From NCBI RefSeq assembly GCF_004078635.1, contig NZ_RZNB01000002.1, positions 248,001 through 312,000 of the forward strand: a DNA stretch of 64,000 nt, given 5' to 3'. The notes under the pieces were generated by a model that saw only the letters and a list, made by a program, of their open reading frames with translations, did not search any database and was not told the origin of the DNA. Both the position numbers and the translations under genes were made by a program. Positions 54,668-63,815 of this stretch are shown here, piece by piece (positions within the stretch are counted from its first letter, which is position 1; every line of letters starts with the position of its first letter). This DNA is from Labedella phragmitis. Lineage in GTDB: Bacteria > Actinomycetota > Actinomycetes > Actinomycetales > Microbacteriaceae.

Positions 54668-56803
54668 TCAGCTGACGCCGGCGATGCGCGGGGAGTGGAA
54701 GGTGCCGCCGAAGACGCGCTCGCTCGCCCCGACCCGGTCGAGGTAGGGCGTGACTCCGCCCATCTGGAACGGCCAACCGGCACCGAGGATCATGCAGAGG
54801 TCGATGTCCTCGGCCGCGTGCACGACGTCGTCCTCGAGCATCCGGTGGATCTCGTCGGCGAGCCCGTCCTGCAGTCGGCGCAGGATGTCGTCGCCGGGTG
54901 TCGGCGTGCCGCCGCCCGACACGATCTTGAGCGCCCCCTTGTCGAAACCGGTCACCTTGCCCGACTTGTCCCGTTCCAGAAGGGTGCCGTGTTCAGCGAG
55001 CTTGTGGAGGTTGTCGGATCGGTAGAACCGGTCGGGGAAGGCCGCGTGATGGGTGTCGAGGACGTGTGCGCCGACCGTGAGCCCGACGAGGTCTAGGAGG
55101 GCCGACGGGGCCATGGGGAGGCCGAGCGGTGCCATCGCCGCGTCGACGTCGACGAACGACGTTCCCGTGTCGACGGCCCGCATCGCTTCTCCGAGCACCT
55201 TGGCGAGGACCCGGTTGACGACGAAACCCGGGGTGTCGCGCGTGATGACGGCGTTCTTCTTGAGTGCTTTCGCCGTCACCATCGCCGTCGACAGCGCGAC
55301 GTCGTCGGTGGCCGGTGCGGAGACGACCTCGATGAGAGGCATGACGGCGACAGGGTTGAAGAAGTGGAAGCCGACGAGTCGCTCCGGGTGCTCGAGCTTC
55401 TCGCCGATACGCTCGACCGAGAGCGACGAGGTGTTCGTCGCGAGAATCGTCTCGGGACCGACGTGCTTCTCGATGTCGGCGAAGACCTCCTGCTTGACGG
55501 AGAGCTCCTCGAAGACGGCCTCGATGACCCAGTCGGCGTCGGCGAAGTCGGCGCGGTCGGTCGTTCCCGTGACGAGGGCGCTGAGCCGGTTGGCCTCGTC
55601 GCTCGAGATGCGTCCCTTCGACCGCAGCGTCTCGATCTCCGAGCGGATCGAGGCGACGCCCTTGTCGACGCGTGCCTGGTCGAGGTCGGTGATGACGACG
55701 GGCACCTGCAGACGGCGGACGAACAGGAGCGCGAACTGACTCGCCATGAGGCCCGCGCCGATCACGCCGACCTTGGTGATCTTGCGTGCGATCTTCGGGT
55801 CCGGCGCTCCCGCTGGACGCTTCGCGCGCTTCTGCACGAGGTTGAACGCGTAGACGCTCGCGCGGAACTGATCGCCCGAGATGAGATCGGTGAGAGCATC
55901 GTCCTCGCGAGCGAATCCCTCGGCCTTCGTCCCCGACTTCGCGGCCTTGAGGAGGTCGAGAGCGACGTACGGTGACTTCTGCACGGTGCCGAGTCGCGAG
56001 GCGACCTGCTTGCGGGCGATGCTCACGGCGGCGTCCCACTTCACGGCCCGTTCGATGCGGCCGGGAACGTGGGGACGCTTGACGACGATCGAGCCGGAGA
56101 TGACGGCGTCGGCCCACCGGATGGACTCCTCGAGGAAGGTCGCGGGGGAGAAGGCGACGTCGGCGATGCCGAGCTCGAGCACGTCGGCCGGCTTCAGCAT
56201 CCGGTTGTTCTTGAGCGGGTTCTCGATGACGACCTTGAGCGCGTTCTCGATCCCGATGAGGTTCGGCAGGAGGTACGCGCCACCCCATCCGGGGATCAAG
56301 CCGAGGAAGACCTCGGGCAGAGCGATCGCCGGGGCCGAGAGATCGAGCGTCCGGTAGTCGGCGTTGAGCGCGATCTCGAGGCCGCCGCCGAGCGCGAGCC
56401 CGTTCACGAAGGTGAAGCTCGGCACGCCGAGGTCGCCCAGACGACCGAGCACGTCGTGACCGAGCTTCGGCAGGAGGGCGGCGGTCGCGCGGTCCGGGAT
56501 CCGGTCGACCTGGCTGAGGTCGGCGCCGGCTGCGAGGATGAACGGCTTGCCCGTGACGGCGACACCGTGGATCTCGCCTCGGGCGGCGCGCTCGCGCAAC
56601 GCGTCGAGCACATCGCGCAGCTCGAGCAGGGTCGTCGGGCCGAGCGTGTTCGGTCGTGTGTGGTCGCGCCCGTTGTCGAGCGTCACGAGGGCGAGGGTCC
56701 GCCCACCGGAGAGGGGCACGTCGCGCACGAAGGAGTGCGTCACGACCTCGTCGTCCGAAAGGGCGACGAGAGGCGCGAAATCGATCGATTCGTAGTCGTT
56801 CAT
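54668..56803 (-). CDS. fadB: Multifunctional fatty-acid oxidation protein (enoyl-CoA hydratase/3-hydroxyacyl-CoA dehydrogenase)
   Basis: Performs the middle steps of beta-oxidation. The 711-residue protein has an N-terminal crotonase domain (AAGADLSQVD, FVNGLALGGGLEIALNADY, LGLIPGWGGAYLLP) and a C-terminal NAD-dependent dehydrogenase domain (KVGVIGAGLMASQFALLF, ATNTSSLSVERI, and VGFHFFNPVAVMPLIEVV with the catalytic His). In the nucleotide motif the third Gly is replaced by Ala-Ser (GAGLMAS), a small departure. It lies four bases downstream of fadA, so fadA-fadB form an operon as in other actinobacteria. Confidence 0.94.
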   Translation of the reverse strand: MNDYESIDFAPLVALSDDEVVTHSFVRDVPLSGGRTLALVTLDNGRDHTRPNTLGPTTLLELRDVLDALRERAARGEIHGVAVTGKPFILAAGADLSQVDRIPDRATAALLPKLGHDVLGRLGDLGVPSFTFVNGLALGGGLEIALNADYRTLDLSAPAIALPEVFLGLIPGWGGAYLLPNLIGIENALKVVIENPLKNNRMLKPADVLELGIADVAFSPATFLEESIRWADAVISGSIVVKRPHVPGRIERAVKWDAAVSIARKQVASRLGTVQKSPYVALDLLKAAKSGTKAEGFAREDDALTDLISGDQFRASVYAFNLVQKRAKRPAGAPDPKIARKITKVGVIGAGLMASQFALLFVRRLQVPVVITDLDQARVDKGVASIRSEIETLRSKGRISSDEANRLSALVTGTTDRADFADADWVIEAVFEELSVKQEVFADIEKHVGPETILATNTSSLSVERIGEKLEHPERLVGFHFFNPVAVMPLIEVVSAPATDDVALSTAMVTAKALKKNAVITRDTPGFVVNRVLAKVLGEAMRAVDTGTSFVDVDAAMAPLGLPMAPSALLDLVGLTVGAHVLDTHHAAFPDRFYRSDNLHKLAEHGTLLERDKSGKVTGFDKGALKIVSGGGTPTPGDDILRRLQDGLADEIHRMLEDDVVHAAEDIDLCMILGAGWPFQMGGVTPYLDRVGASERVFGGTFHSPRIAGVS

Positions 56804-56807
56804 GCTG

Positions 56808-58004
56808 CTACTTCTTTCCCTTCCAGTTCGGGTTCTCCCAGATGACGGTGCCGCCCTGCCCGAGGCCGACGCACATCGCCGTGATGCCGTAACGCACGTC
56901 CGGACGCTCGGCGAACTGACGGGCGAGCTGGATCATGAGCCGGACGCCGGAGGCCGCGAGCGGGTGGCCGATCGCGATGGCGCCGCCCCACGGATTCACG
57001 CGGGGGTCGTCGTCGTCGATCCCGAAGTGGTCGAGGAACGAGAGCACCTGGACGGCGAACGCCTCGTTGAGCTCGAAGAGACCGATGTCCTCGATCGAGA
57101 GCCCGGCCTTCAGCAGGGCCTTCTCGGTCGAGGGCACCGGACCGAGGCCCATGACCTCGGGCTCCACGCCCGCGAAGGCGAACGAGACCATCCGCATCTT
57201 CGGGGTGAGGGAGAACTCGGCGACGGCGTCGGAGGACGCGAGCAGGCTCACCGTTGCGCCATCCGTGAGGGGAGAGGCGTTGCCCGCCGTCACACGGCCA
57301 TGGGGGCGGAACGGCGTACGCAGCGTCGCGAGGCCCTCCATCGTCGTCTCGGGGCGCATGCCCTCGTCCGTCGTCGCGAGGCCCCACCCGGCCGCGCCGC
57401 GGACGGCGACGGGCACGAGGTCCGGCTGGATCTTGCCGGCCTCGTAGGCCGCGGCGACGTTCTGCTGGCTGCGCATCCCGTAGCGGTCGGACCGCTCCTT
57501 CGTGAGCACCGGGAAGCGGTCGTGGATCCGTTCGGCCGTGACGCCCATGTTGAGGGCGTCGCCGCTCACGAGTTTCTCGGAGAGAAAACGCGGGTTGGGG
57601 TCGGCGTCGAATCCCATCGGGTGCCGTCCCATGTGCTCGACGCCGCCGGCGATCGCGAGATCGTAAGCGCCGAAGGCGACCCCCGAGCCCGTCGTCGTGA
57701 CGCTCGTCATGGCACCGGCGCACATGCGGTCGATCGCGAAGCCCGGCACCGAGCGGGGGAGTCCCGCGAGGAGCGCAGCGGTGCGACCGAGCGTGAGTCC
57801 TTGATCGCCCACTTGAGTGGTCGCCGCGATGGCGACCTCGTCGATCCGTTCCTTCGGCACGCTGGGATTGCGTTCCATGAGCCCGATGATCGCCTTGACG
57901 ACCAGATCGTCCGCTCGCGTGTCCCAGTACACGCCCTTCTCGCCAGCTCGCCCGAAGGGCGTGCGTACTCCGTCGACGAAGTAGACGTCGTTGTTCCCGG
58001 CCAC
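56808..58004 (-). CDS. fadA: Thiolase (acetyl-CoA acyltransferase)
   Basis: Cleaves 3-ketoacyl-CoA with CoA in the last step of beta-oxidation. The 398-residue protein has the nucleophilic Cys95 in FAIDRMCAGAMTSV, the His of NPWGGAIAIGHPLAASG, and the second cysteine in ITAMCVGLGQGG. It starts MAGNNDVYFVDGVRTPFGRAG. It is the first gene of the fadA-fadB pair; no repressor gene is adjacent. Confidence 0.95.
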   Translation of the reverse strand: MAGNNDVYFVDGVRTPFGRAGEKGVYWDTRADDLVVKAIIGLMERNPSVPKERIDEVAIAATTQVGDQGLTLGRTAALLAGLPRSVPGFAIDRMCAGAMTSVTTTGSGVAFGAYDLAIAGGVEHMGRHPMGFDADPNPRFLSEKLVSGDALNMGVTAERIHDRFPVLTKERSDRYGMRSQQNVAAAYEAGKIQPDLVPVAVRGAAGWGLATTDEGMRPETTMEGLATLRTPFRPHGRVTAGNASPLTDGATVSLLASSDAVAEFSLTPKMRMVSFAFAGVEPEVMGLGPVPSTEKALLKAGLSIEDIGLFELNEAFAVQVLSFLDHFGIDDDDPRVNPWGGAIAIGHPLAASGVRLMIQLARQFAERPDVRYGITAMCVGLGQGGTVIWENPNWKGKK

Positions 58005-58075
58005 AGTGCCTCCTTTTCGGATTACGCCCCGATCTTAGGAAGGCGTCGGTGAGCGACCCAATCCTTTGACTCTTT

Positions 58076-59272
58076 CTACGACGGGTCGGAGTGCGTGTCG
58101 TCCGGCGATTGGTGTGCTTCGACAAAGGCGTCGGCGATCGTTTGCGCAGTCGCCTCGATCTGCCACGGCCGTGCGCCCAGTTGGACGAGGACCTCCGCGA
58201 TCGTCTCGGCTGTCACGGGGTCCGGAGGGGTCCACGCGAGCCGACGCAGGAAGTCGGGGGCGAGGAGGTTCTCGACCGGGAGGTCGAGTTCCTCGGCTAT
58301 CGCGACGACCGCGGGGCGGGCGCTCTTCAGTCGGGCATCGGCTTCCGGGTTGCGCTCGGCCCACGCACGAGGCGGGGGCATCGTCTCGCCCGTGCCGCGG
58401 GGCACCGGTGGGTCGACGAGGGTACGGCCGCGCTCGATGGCCGCCCACCAGCGCTCGAGTTCCGATCGGCTCGCGCGACCGGAGAAGTCCTTCTGCGCCG
58501 CGAGGGCCCTCATCGACGTCGGCTGGGACCGTACGGCTGCGACGATCGACGCGTCGGGGATCAGACGGCCGGGGGCGACGTCGAGTTCACGGGCGAGGGC
58601 GTCGCGCGTCTCCCACAGCTCGCGGGCGACGGCGAGGCCGCGACCGCCCCGCACGGCATGGATTCCGCTCAAGCGGCGCCAGGGGTCCACACGCGCGGCG
58701 CGTTCGGGACGAGCGATCGTCGCCTCGAACTCCTGCCGGGCGATGTCGGTCTTCCCGGCCGTGACGAGGTCCGCCTCGAGGGCGTCGCGGACGTCGACGA
58801 GGAGCTCGACGTCGAGGGCCGCGTACTCGAGCCACGACTCCGGGAGCGGTCGCGTCGACCAGTCCGCCGCCGAGTGCTCCTTGCGGAGGACGACGCCGAG
58901 CTTCTCCTCTACGACGGTCGCGAGCCCGACGCGGGGCATCCCCAGCAGTCGAGCGGCGAGCTCCGTGTCGAAGATCCGCTCCGGGTCGAGTCCGACCTCC
59001 CGCAGGCACGCGAGGTCCTGACTCGCGGCATGCAGCACCCACTCCTCGGGGCGCATGACCGCCTGCAGTTCGCCGAAGTCGCCGATGGCCGGGGGGTCGA
59101 AGAGGAACACGCCGGACCCGCGGCGGAACACCTGGATGAGGTAGGCGCGCTGCGAGTAGCGGAAACCACTCGCCCGTTCGGCATCCACGGCGATCGGTCC
59201 GTTCCCGGCCGCGATTGCGTCGACGGCGGAGAGGTAGGACTCGCGGGTGTCGATGACCGTGCGCTCAGTCAC
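58076..59272 (-). CDS. rnd: Ribonuclease D-like 3'-5' exonuclease with HRDC domain
   Basis: A 398-residue DEDD exonuclease. The metal motifs are IAVDAERASGF (ExoI), the VLHAASQDLACL region (ExoII) and the Tyr/Asp of WLEYAALDVELLVDVRD (ExoIII, DEDDy type). An HRDC domain follows at about 205-290 (LAVARELWETRDALARELDVAPGRL). It likely acts in stable-RNA 3' processing. The GTG at 59270-59272 overlaps the end of the DUF3000 gene by eight bases (GTGACTGA), indicating coupled translation; a start further upstream is less likely. Confidence 0.93.
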   Translation of the reverse strand: MTERTVIDTRESYLSAVDAIAAGNGPIAVDAERASGFRYSQRAYLIQVFRRGSGVFLFDPPAIGDFGELQAVMRPEEWVLHAASQDLACLREVGLDPERIFDTELAARLLGMPRVGLATVVEEKLGVVLRKEHSAADWSTRPLPESWLEYAALDVELLVDVRDALEADLVTAGKTDIARQEFEATIARPERAARVDPWRRLSGIHAVRGGRGLAVARELWETRDALARELDVAPGRLIPDASIVAAVRSQPTSMRALAAQKDFSGRASRSELERWWAAIERGRTLVDPPVPRGTGETMPPPRAWAERNPEADARLKSARPAVVAIAEELDLPVENLLAPDFLRRLAWTPPDPVTAETIAEVLVQLGARPWQIEATAQTIADAFVEAHQSPDDTHSDPS

Positions 59273-59864
59273 GCGTGTTCCTCCGGAGGTCGAGTGAGGC
59301 GACACCCTCGGCGCCGAGCGGCGGAAGTCCCGCGAGCAGGCACAGCAGCTCGCCCCATCCCTCGATATGAGCCGTCATGTCGCCGTCGCCGGGCGACCAC
59401 GACGCCCGCAACTCGATCTGCGCGCCGTCGCCGTGCTCGGCGAGCTCGCCGAAGCCCGAGGAGAGGATCTTCGTCGCGGTCCCGGACGCGGACGAATACT
59501 GCGCTCCGAGGGCGTCGAGGGAGTCGACGAGCCACGACCAGGCGACGTCGGCGAGGAAGGGGTCGAGCCCGATCTCCGTCTCGAGCGGCGCTTGCGCGAA
59601 GCACACGACGCGGAACGGTCCGCCCCACGCCTCCGGCTCGTCGGGGTCGTAGAGCAGGATGAACCGCCCGGTGCCGAGTTCCGAGTCCACGCCGTGACGT
59701 GACGGGCGGACGTCAGCCGCGAACGCCACGGCGTGGGGAGCCAGTTGCGCGGGGGCCGGGATCTCCGAGACGACGAGCTCGTCTCTCATGCGCGCGCCGC
59801 GCACGGCGTCGCGCGCGGCGGCGAATACGGTCGGTGCGCCGTCGGCGATCGGAAACTCTGCCAC
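59265..59864 (-). CDS. DUF3000-family protein
   Basis: A 199-residue soluble protein of the actinobacterial DUF3000 family, nearly always upstream of the HRDC ribonuclease D gene. Visible blocks are SEIPAPAQLAPHAVAFAADV, GRFILLYDPDEPEAWGGPFR, ADVAWSWLVDSLDAL and EIRASWSP-like ELRASWSPGDGDMTAHIEGWGELLC. The function is unknown; its coupling to RNase D suggests an RNA-related role, which is an inference. The GTG at 59862-59864 lies six bases after TAGTCT, so the message is leaderless. Confidence 0.92.
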   Translation of the reverse strand: MAEFPIADGAPTVFAAARDAVRGARMRDELVVSEIPAPAQLAPHAVAFAADVRPSRHGVDSELGTGRFILLYDPDEPEAWGGPFRVVCFAQAPLETEIGLDPFLADVAWSWLVDSLDALGAQYSSASGTATKILSSGFGELAEHGDGAQIELRASWSPGDGDMTAHIEGWGELLCLLAGLPPLGAEGVASLDLRRNTRD

Positions 59865-59870
59865 GTCGGC

Positions 59871-59880
59871 AGACTAGAGT
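59871..59880. promoter_or_regulatory. Overlapping divergent -10 boxes (DUF3000 gene and alpha/beta hydrolase gene)
   Basis: The ten bases AGACTAGAGT contain TAGAGT for the rightward gene (59875-59880) and, on the other strand, TAGTCT for the leftward gene (59871-59876). The two hexamers share the central TA, so only one polymerase can open the site at a time. Both genes begin 6-9 bases away. Confidence 0.65.
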
Positions 59881-59889
59881 GATGTGACG

Positions 59890-61083
59890 ATGAAAGCTCA
59901 GAGGCACGCCGTTCGTCGCCCGGGGGAGACCGCCGGGACGTCCCGCACCACAGCCGTACTCGCCGCTCTCGCCGTCACCTCGTCGGCGGCCGCCGCCTTC
60001 CTCGCACTCGTGTCGACGGTGTCCCGCAAGGTCGTCGTGCCGCCGAAGAAGCGCCCCGCCAACGCGCACATCGTGGCCGTCGACCGGCCAGGTCGGACCA
60101 TCACGCTGCGAGCGGACGCCGACACCGTCGTCCCCGGCCGCTACGGGGTCTGGATCGATGGCTCCGAGCCCTACGTGAAGGTCGGTGACGTCCTCTCGCA
60201 GAGCGACCGGACCGTGACGCGAGAGGTCCTCTCCTCGAACCTCGCACGCGTGCCGGGCGACGTCGCCGCGGGCATGAGCGGCTGGTTCTACCGCCACCCC
60301 CGCGAGCTGGGCGTCGAGTACGAGTACGTGTCGATCGCGACTCCGCTCGGGGCGGCACCCGCGTGGGTCGTTCCCTCCGCCGACGGTGTCGGTGCGGACT
60401 GGGTGATCCAGATCCACGGTCACGGATCCCAACGGGCCGAGGGACTGCGCGCCGTACCCGTCTTCGCGCGGTCGGGGTACACCTCGCTGCTGGTGTCTTT
60501 CCGCAACGACGGCGAGGGCCCCCGCAGTATCGACGGGCGCTACGGACTCGGTTCCACCGAGTGGCGCGACATCGAATCGGCGATCGACCTCGCGATCGAG
60601 CGCGGTGCGCGACGCATCGTGCTCATGGGCTGGTCGATGGGCGGCGCGATCGCCCTCCAGACGGTGCTCCGGTCGGATCGCGCCGACAGCATCGTCGGGC
60701 TCGTCCTCGATTCGCCCGTGGTCGACTGGCACCGCGTCCTCGCGTTCCAGGCCACGGCGTCGCGCATCCCGGGGGTCCTCCGAGACGCCGCGCTGCAGGC
60801 GATCGCGCACGAATGGGGGCGGCGGCTGACCGGCCTCGAGCAACCCGTCGACCTCGATTCGCTCGACGTGGTCGCGTCCGCCGGTGCTCTCACGCACCCC
60901 GTGCTCATCCTGCACAGCGACGACGACGGCTTCGTGCCCTCCGACGGCTCGAAGGCCCTCGCGGAGGCGCGACCCGACCTCGTCTCACTCGTCACGTTCC
61001 ACACCGCTCGTCACGCGCGCATCTGGAACTACGACGAGGAGGGCTGGAACTACGCCATCGCGGACTGGATCAGCGCGCTCTGA
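59890..61083 (+). CDS. Membrane-anchored alpha/beta hydrolase
   Basis: A 397-residue protein. An N-terminal helix (about residues 20-42, VLAALAVTSSAAAAFLAL) acts as a signal anchor, then a beta-rich segment precedes the hydrolase fold. The nucleophile is Ser in LMGWSMGGAIALQ, the oxyanion region is VIQIHGHGSQR, the acid is likely the Asp of LHSDDDGFVPSDGS and the His lies in FHTARHARIWN. A peptidase- or esterase-like activity is likely; the substrate is unknown. The ATG at 59890 is nine bases after TAGAGT; a GTG at 59884 is only three bases away and so less likely. Confidence 0.87.
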   Translation: MKAQRHAVRRPGETAGTSRTTAVLAALAVTSSAAAAFLALVSTVSRKVVVPPKKRPANAHIVAVDRPGRTITLRADADTVVPGRYGVWIDGSEPYVKVGDVLSQSDRTVTREVLSSNLARVPGDVAAGMSGWFYRHPRELGVEYEYVSIATPLGAAPAWVVPSADGVGADWVIQIHGHGSQRAEGLRAVPVFARSGYTSLLVSFRNDGEGPRSIDGRYGLGSTEWRDIESAIDLAIERGARRIVLMGWSMGGAIALQTVLRSDRADSIVGLVLDSPVVDWHRVLAFQATASRIPGVLRDAALQAIAHEWGRRLTGLEQPVDLDSLDVVASAGALTHPVLILHSDDDGFVPSDGSKALAEARPDLVSLVTFHTARHARIWNYDEEGWNYAIADWISAL

Positions 61084-61099
61084 GGCGACGGTCGGCTGG

Positions 61100-61534
61100 T
61101 CAGGCGGTGCGCGCGGCCACTTGGCGCTTGATGCGCGCGAGCATTCCCGACATACCCGCGAGGCGGAGCGGGGAGATCGCCTTCGCGAGGCCGAGTCGAT
61201 GCGCCACGTCATTGGGCGTGTCGAGGACCTGCTGAGGCGTCAAACCGTCGAGCCCCTGAACCAGGATGCTCGCGAAGCCGCGCGTCGTCGGAGCCTGCTC
61301 GGGCGCCGTGGCGTGCAGGTGCACGGCCCCGTCGGTCACCTCGGCCACGATGAACACGGGGGACTGGCACTCGGCGACGCGCTCCAGGAGCTCGGGGTGC
61401 TCCTCGAGCCGCGTCGGCAGCGCGGGCAGCTCTCGCGAGAACTCGAGCAGGAGTTGGAGCCGGTCCGGCTCGCCGACAGCGAGGAACTCCTCGCTGATCT
61501 CCGCGAGCACGGGGGGAAGGGTCTGTTCGGTCAC
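61100..61534 (-). CDS. sufE: SufE-family sulfur acceptor protein
   Basis: Takes sulfur from a cysteine desulfurase for Fe-S cluster assembly. The 144-residue protein starts MTEQTLPPVLAEISEEFLAVG and has the reactive cysteine in ERVAECQSPVFIVAEV, the normal SufE position. RGFASILVQGLDGLTPQQVL and the C-terminal R-rich MLARIKRQV complete the domain. It lies 37 bases downstream of the rhodanese gene on the same strand, so the two may act in one sulfur-transfer step, but GATAAT seven bases before the GTG suggests its own leaderless promoter. Confidence 0.93.
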   Translation of the reverse strand: MTEQTLPPVLAEISEEFLAVGEPDRLQLLLEFSRELPALPTRLEEHPELLERVAECQSPVFIVAEVTDGAVHLHATAPEQAPTTRGFASILVQGLDGLTPQQVLDTPNDVAHRLGLAKAISPLRLAGMSGMLARIKRQVAARTA

Positions 61535-61571
61535 CCGATCGATTATCCCTCGACCGTGGACCATGGGTGCG

Positions 61572-62471
61572 TCAGACGGACGGTACAGACCCGGGTTCGG
61601 TGCCCGTGGCGATCGGTACCCGCACGGCGCTGCCCCACTCGGTCCACGAGCCGTCGTAGTTGCGCACGTTCTCGAAGCCGAGGAGGTGGGTGAGCACGAA
61701 CCACGTGTGGCTCGACCGCTCACCGATGCGGCAGTACGCCACGATGTCGTCGCCGTCGGAGAGCCCCGCTCCGGCACGGTACACCTCCTCGAGGTCGACG
61801 ACCGGCTTGAACGTCCCGTCGTCGGCGACGGCCTTCCCCCATGGCACGTTGCGCGCGCTCGGGATGTGGCCGGCGCGGAGGGCGCCCTCCTCCGGGTACG
61901 CGGGCGCCGTCGTGCGTTCGCCCGAGTACTCCTCCGGGGAGCGCACGTCGATGAGCGGGTTGCCGAGGTGGGTGAGCACGTCGTCCTTGAAGGCGCGGAT
62001 CGCGGTGTCGTCGCGTTCGACGACGGGGTAGGTCGTGCGTCGGGGTTCTGGCTTCTCCGTCGTGACGGCACGGCCCTCCGCGATCCACGCGTCGCGACCC
62101 CCGTCGAGCAGCCTGACATCCTCGTGCCCGAAGAGCGTGAACACCCAGAGGGCGTACGCGGCCCACCAGTTGTTCTTGTCGCCGTAGATGACGACGGTGT
62201 CGGTGCGCTCGATGCCCTTGCGCGCCATGAGACGAGCGAAGCCTGCGCCATCGATGTAGTCGCGCTGCACGGGGTCGTTGAGCTCCGTGTGCCAGTCGAC
62301 CTTCACAGCCCCGGGGATGTGGCCCACCTCGTAGAGCAGCACGTCCTCGTCGGACTCGACGACGACGAGACCGTCCGACCCCAGGTGTTCTTCGAGCCAC
62401 GCCGTCGTCACGAGGCGTTCGGGGTGCGCGTAGCCGGCGAACTTCTCGGTCGAGTCGATTTCCACGGGCAT
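61572..62471 (-). CDS. Thiosulfate sulfurtransferase (tandem rhodanese)
   Basis: A 299-residue sulfurtransferase of two rhodanese domains. The N-terminal domain (about 1-145) lacks the catalytic Cys and the C-terminal one carries it in [21 protein letters not shown] resembles thiosulfate sulfurtransferases more than mercaptopyruvate ones (CGSGVT). [17 protein letters not shown] and [14 protein letters not shown] are typical. GAGGAGG precedes the ATG at 62469-62471. It is divergent from zapE and upstream of sufE, suggesting a sulfur-relay function. Confidence 0.93.
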   Translation of the reverse strand: MPVEIDSTEKFAGYAHPERLVTTAWLEEHLGSDGLVVVESDEDVLLYEVGHIPGAVKVDWHTELNDPVQRDYIDGAGFARLMARKGIERTDTVVIYGDKNNWWAAYALWVFTLFGHEDVRLLDGGRDAWIAEGRAVTTEKPEPRRTTYPVVERDDTAIRAFKDDVLTHLGNPLIDVRSPEEYSGERTTAPAYPEEGALRAGHIPSARNVPWGKAVADDGTFKPVVDLEEVYRAGAGLSDGDDIVAYCRIGERSSHTWFVLTHLLGFENVRNYDGSWTEWGSAVRVPIATGTEPGSVPSV

Positions 62472-62532
62472 CGCTGTCCTCCTCAGGATCGGAACGGGGT
62501 CACCCTCGACGTTACCCGGCACCGCTGACGGA

Positions 62533-62538
62533 TAGGCT
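62533..62538 (+). promoter_or_regulatory. Candidate -10 element TAGGCT of zapE
   Basis: TAGGCT fits TANNNT; transcription would start near 62546, giving a leader of about 85 nt that ends in GAAGG before the ATG at 62632. Confidence 0.4.
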
Positions 62539-62631
62539 GGGGACGGGCCACGAGCGAATCTACGGAAGCTCCGTCGGGCGTGTCACCGTGGCCGTAAGAC
62601 TTCGACACACGATCCCCCACCGAAGGTTCAG

Positions 62632-63669
62632 ATGGCCTCCTCCTCGACGTCCCCCGTGAGCCTCGCGGCGCGCTCGCCTCAGTTCAGCGGAACGGAGCTC
62701 GCGGAGGGTCTCGCCCCGCCGCGCCAGTTCTCCAGCGCCTCCTTCGACAACTACCGTCCGGACCCGGAGTACCCCTCGCAGGAGGACGCCGTCGAGAGGC
62801 TGCGCGCCTTCGCCGGATCCTGGTCGGCGCCGGCTCGCTCCGGCGGTCTCTTCTCGCGGAAGAAGAAGGTGCCGGAGACGCGGCCGGGCCTGTACCTCGA
62901 CGGCGGCTTCGGCGTCGGCAAGACGCACCTCCTGGCCGCGCTCTGGCACGCCGCACCGGGACCGCGGAAGTACTTCGGCACCTTCATCGAGTACACGGCG
63001 CTCGTCGGCGCCCTGGGTTACGCCAGCACGGTGACGCTGCTCACGGGCTCGACCCTCCTCTGCATCGACGAGTTCGAGCTCGACGACCCGGGTGACACGA
63101 TGATGATGACGCGTCTGCTCACAGAGCTCGTCTCGACGGGCACCCGCCTCGCGGCCACGTCGAACACGCCGCCGAACGCCCTCGGCGAGGGCCGCTTCGC
63201 CGCCGCGGACTTCCTGCGCGAAATCCACGCGCTCTCGGGGAACTTCGACACCCTCCGGATCGACGGCACCGACTACCGGCGCCGGTCTCTCGAGGGTCAC
63301 GCGCTCGTCACCGACGGCGAGGCCTACGACGAGCGGGTGCGGTCGGCGATCGAGGCGGGCGAGACCGTGAGCGACGACACGTTCGACGGCATCATCGCCC
63401 ACCTCGCGAACGTGCACCCCTCCCGCTACATCGGGCTCATCGACGGCATCGACCGCATCGCGCTCTCGGGAGTCCACGTGCTCGAGTCGCAGACGGAGGC
63501 GCTTCGCCTCGTCGCATTCGTCGACCGCGTGTACGACGCGCAGATCCCGATCATCGCGAGCGGGGTCCCGCTCGACGAGGTCTTCGGTGGCGACATGCTC
63601 TCGGGCGGTTACCGCAAGAAGTACTTGCGGTCGATGTCCCGCATGATGGCGCTCACCTCCGCCGACTGA
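62632..63669 (+). CDS. zapE: ZapE/AFG1-like cell-division ATPase
   Basis: A 345-residue AAA-type P-loop ATPase of the AFG1/ZapE family. Walker A is DGGFGVGKTHLLAAL, Walker B is LLCIDEFELDD, and the sensor region includes RLAATSNTPPNALGEGRF and the Arg-rich GYRKKYLRSMSRM end. In E. coli ZapE acts at the Z ring; in actinobacteria the role is assumed from homology. An insertion of basic residues follows the N-terminus (SRKKKVPETRPG). It is divergent from the rhodanese gene. Confidence 0.94.
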   Translation: MASSSTSPVSLAARSPQFSGTELAEGLAPPRQFSSASFDNYRPDPEYPSQEDAVERLRAFAGSWSAPARSGGLFSRKKKVPETRPGLYLDGGFGVGKTHLLAALWHAAPGPRKYFGTFIEYTALVGALGYASTVTLLTGSTLLCIDEFELDDPGDTMMMTRLLTELVSTGTRLAATSNTPPNALGEGRFAAADFLREIHALSGNFDTLRIDGTDYRRRSLEGHALVTDGEAYDERVRSAIEAGETVSDDTFDGIIAHLANVHPSRYIGLIDGIDRIALSGVHVLESQTEALRLVAFVDRVYDAQIPIIASGVPLDEVFGGDMLSGGYRKKYLRSMSRMMALTSAD

Positions 63670-63803
63670 CCGGCCCCGGTGGCGCGTCCGTCACTCGAGC
63701 GCTGCTTCTTCTGGCGAGCGCTGCTGCAATCGGCGCGGCGCTCGCCGAGCGATGCAGTGCCGGCGTCGTGCACAGCCCGCCTTCCCCGCGGCAGCAGCGT
63801 CGG

Positions 63804-63809
63804 TAGTCT
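63804..63809 (+). promoter_or_regulatory. -10 element TAGTCT for the last, leaderless gene
   Basis: TAGTCT, six bases (GCCGGG), then ATG at 63816, the same geometry as the other leaderless starts in the window. Confidence 0.55.
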
Positions 63810-63815
63810 GCCGGG

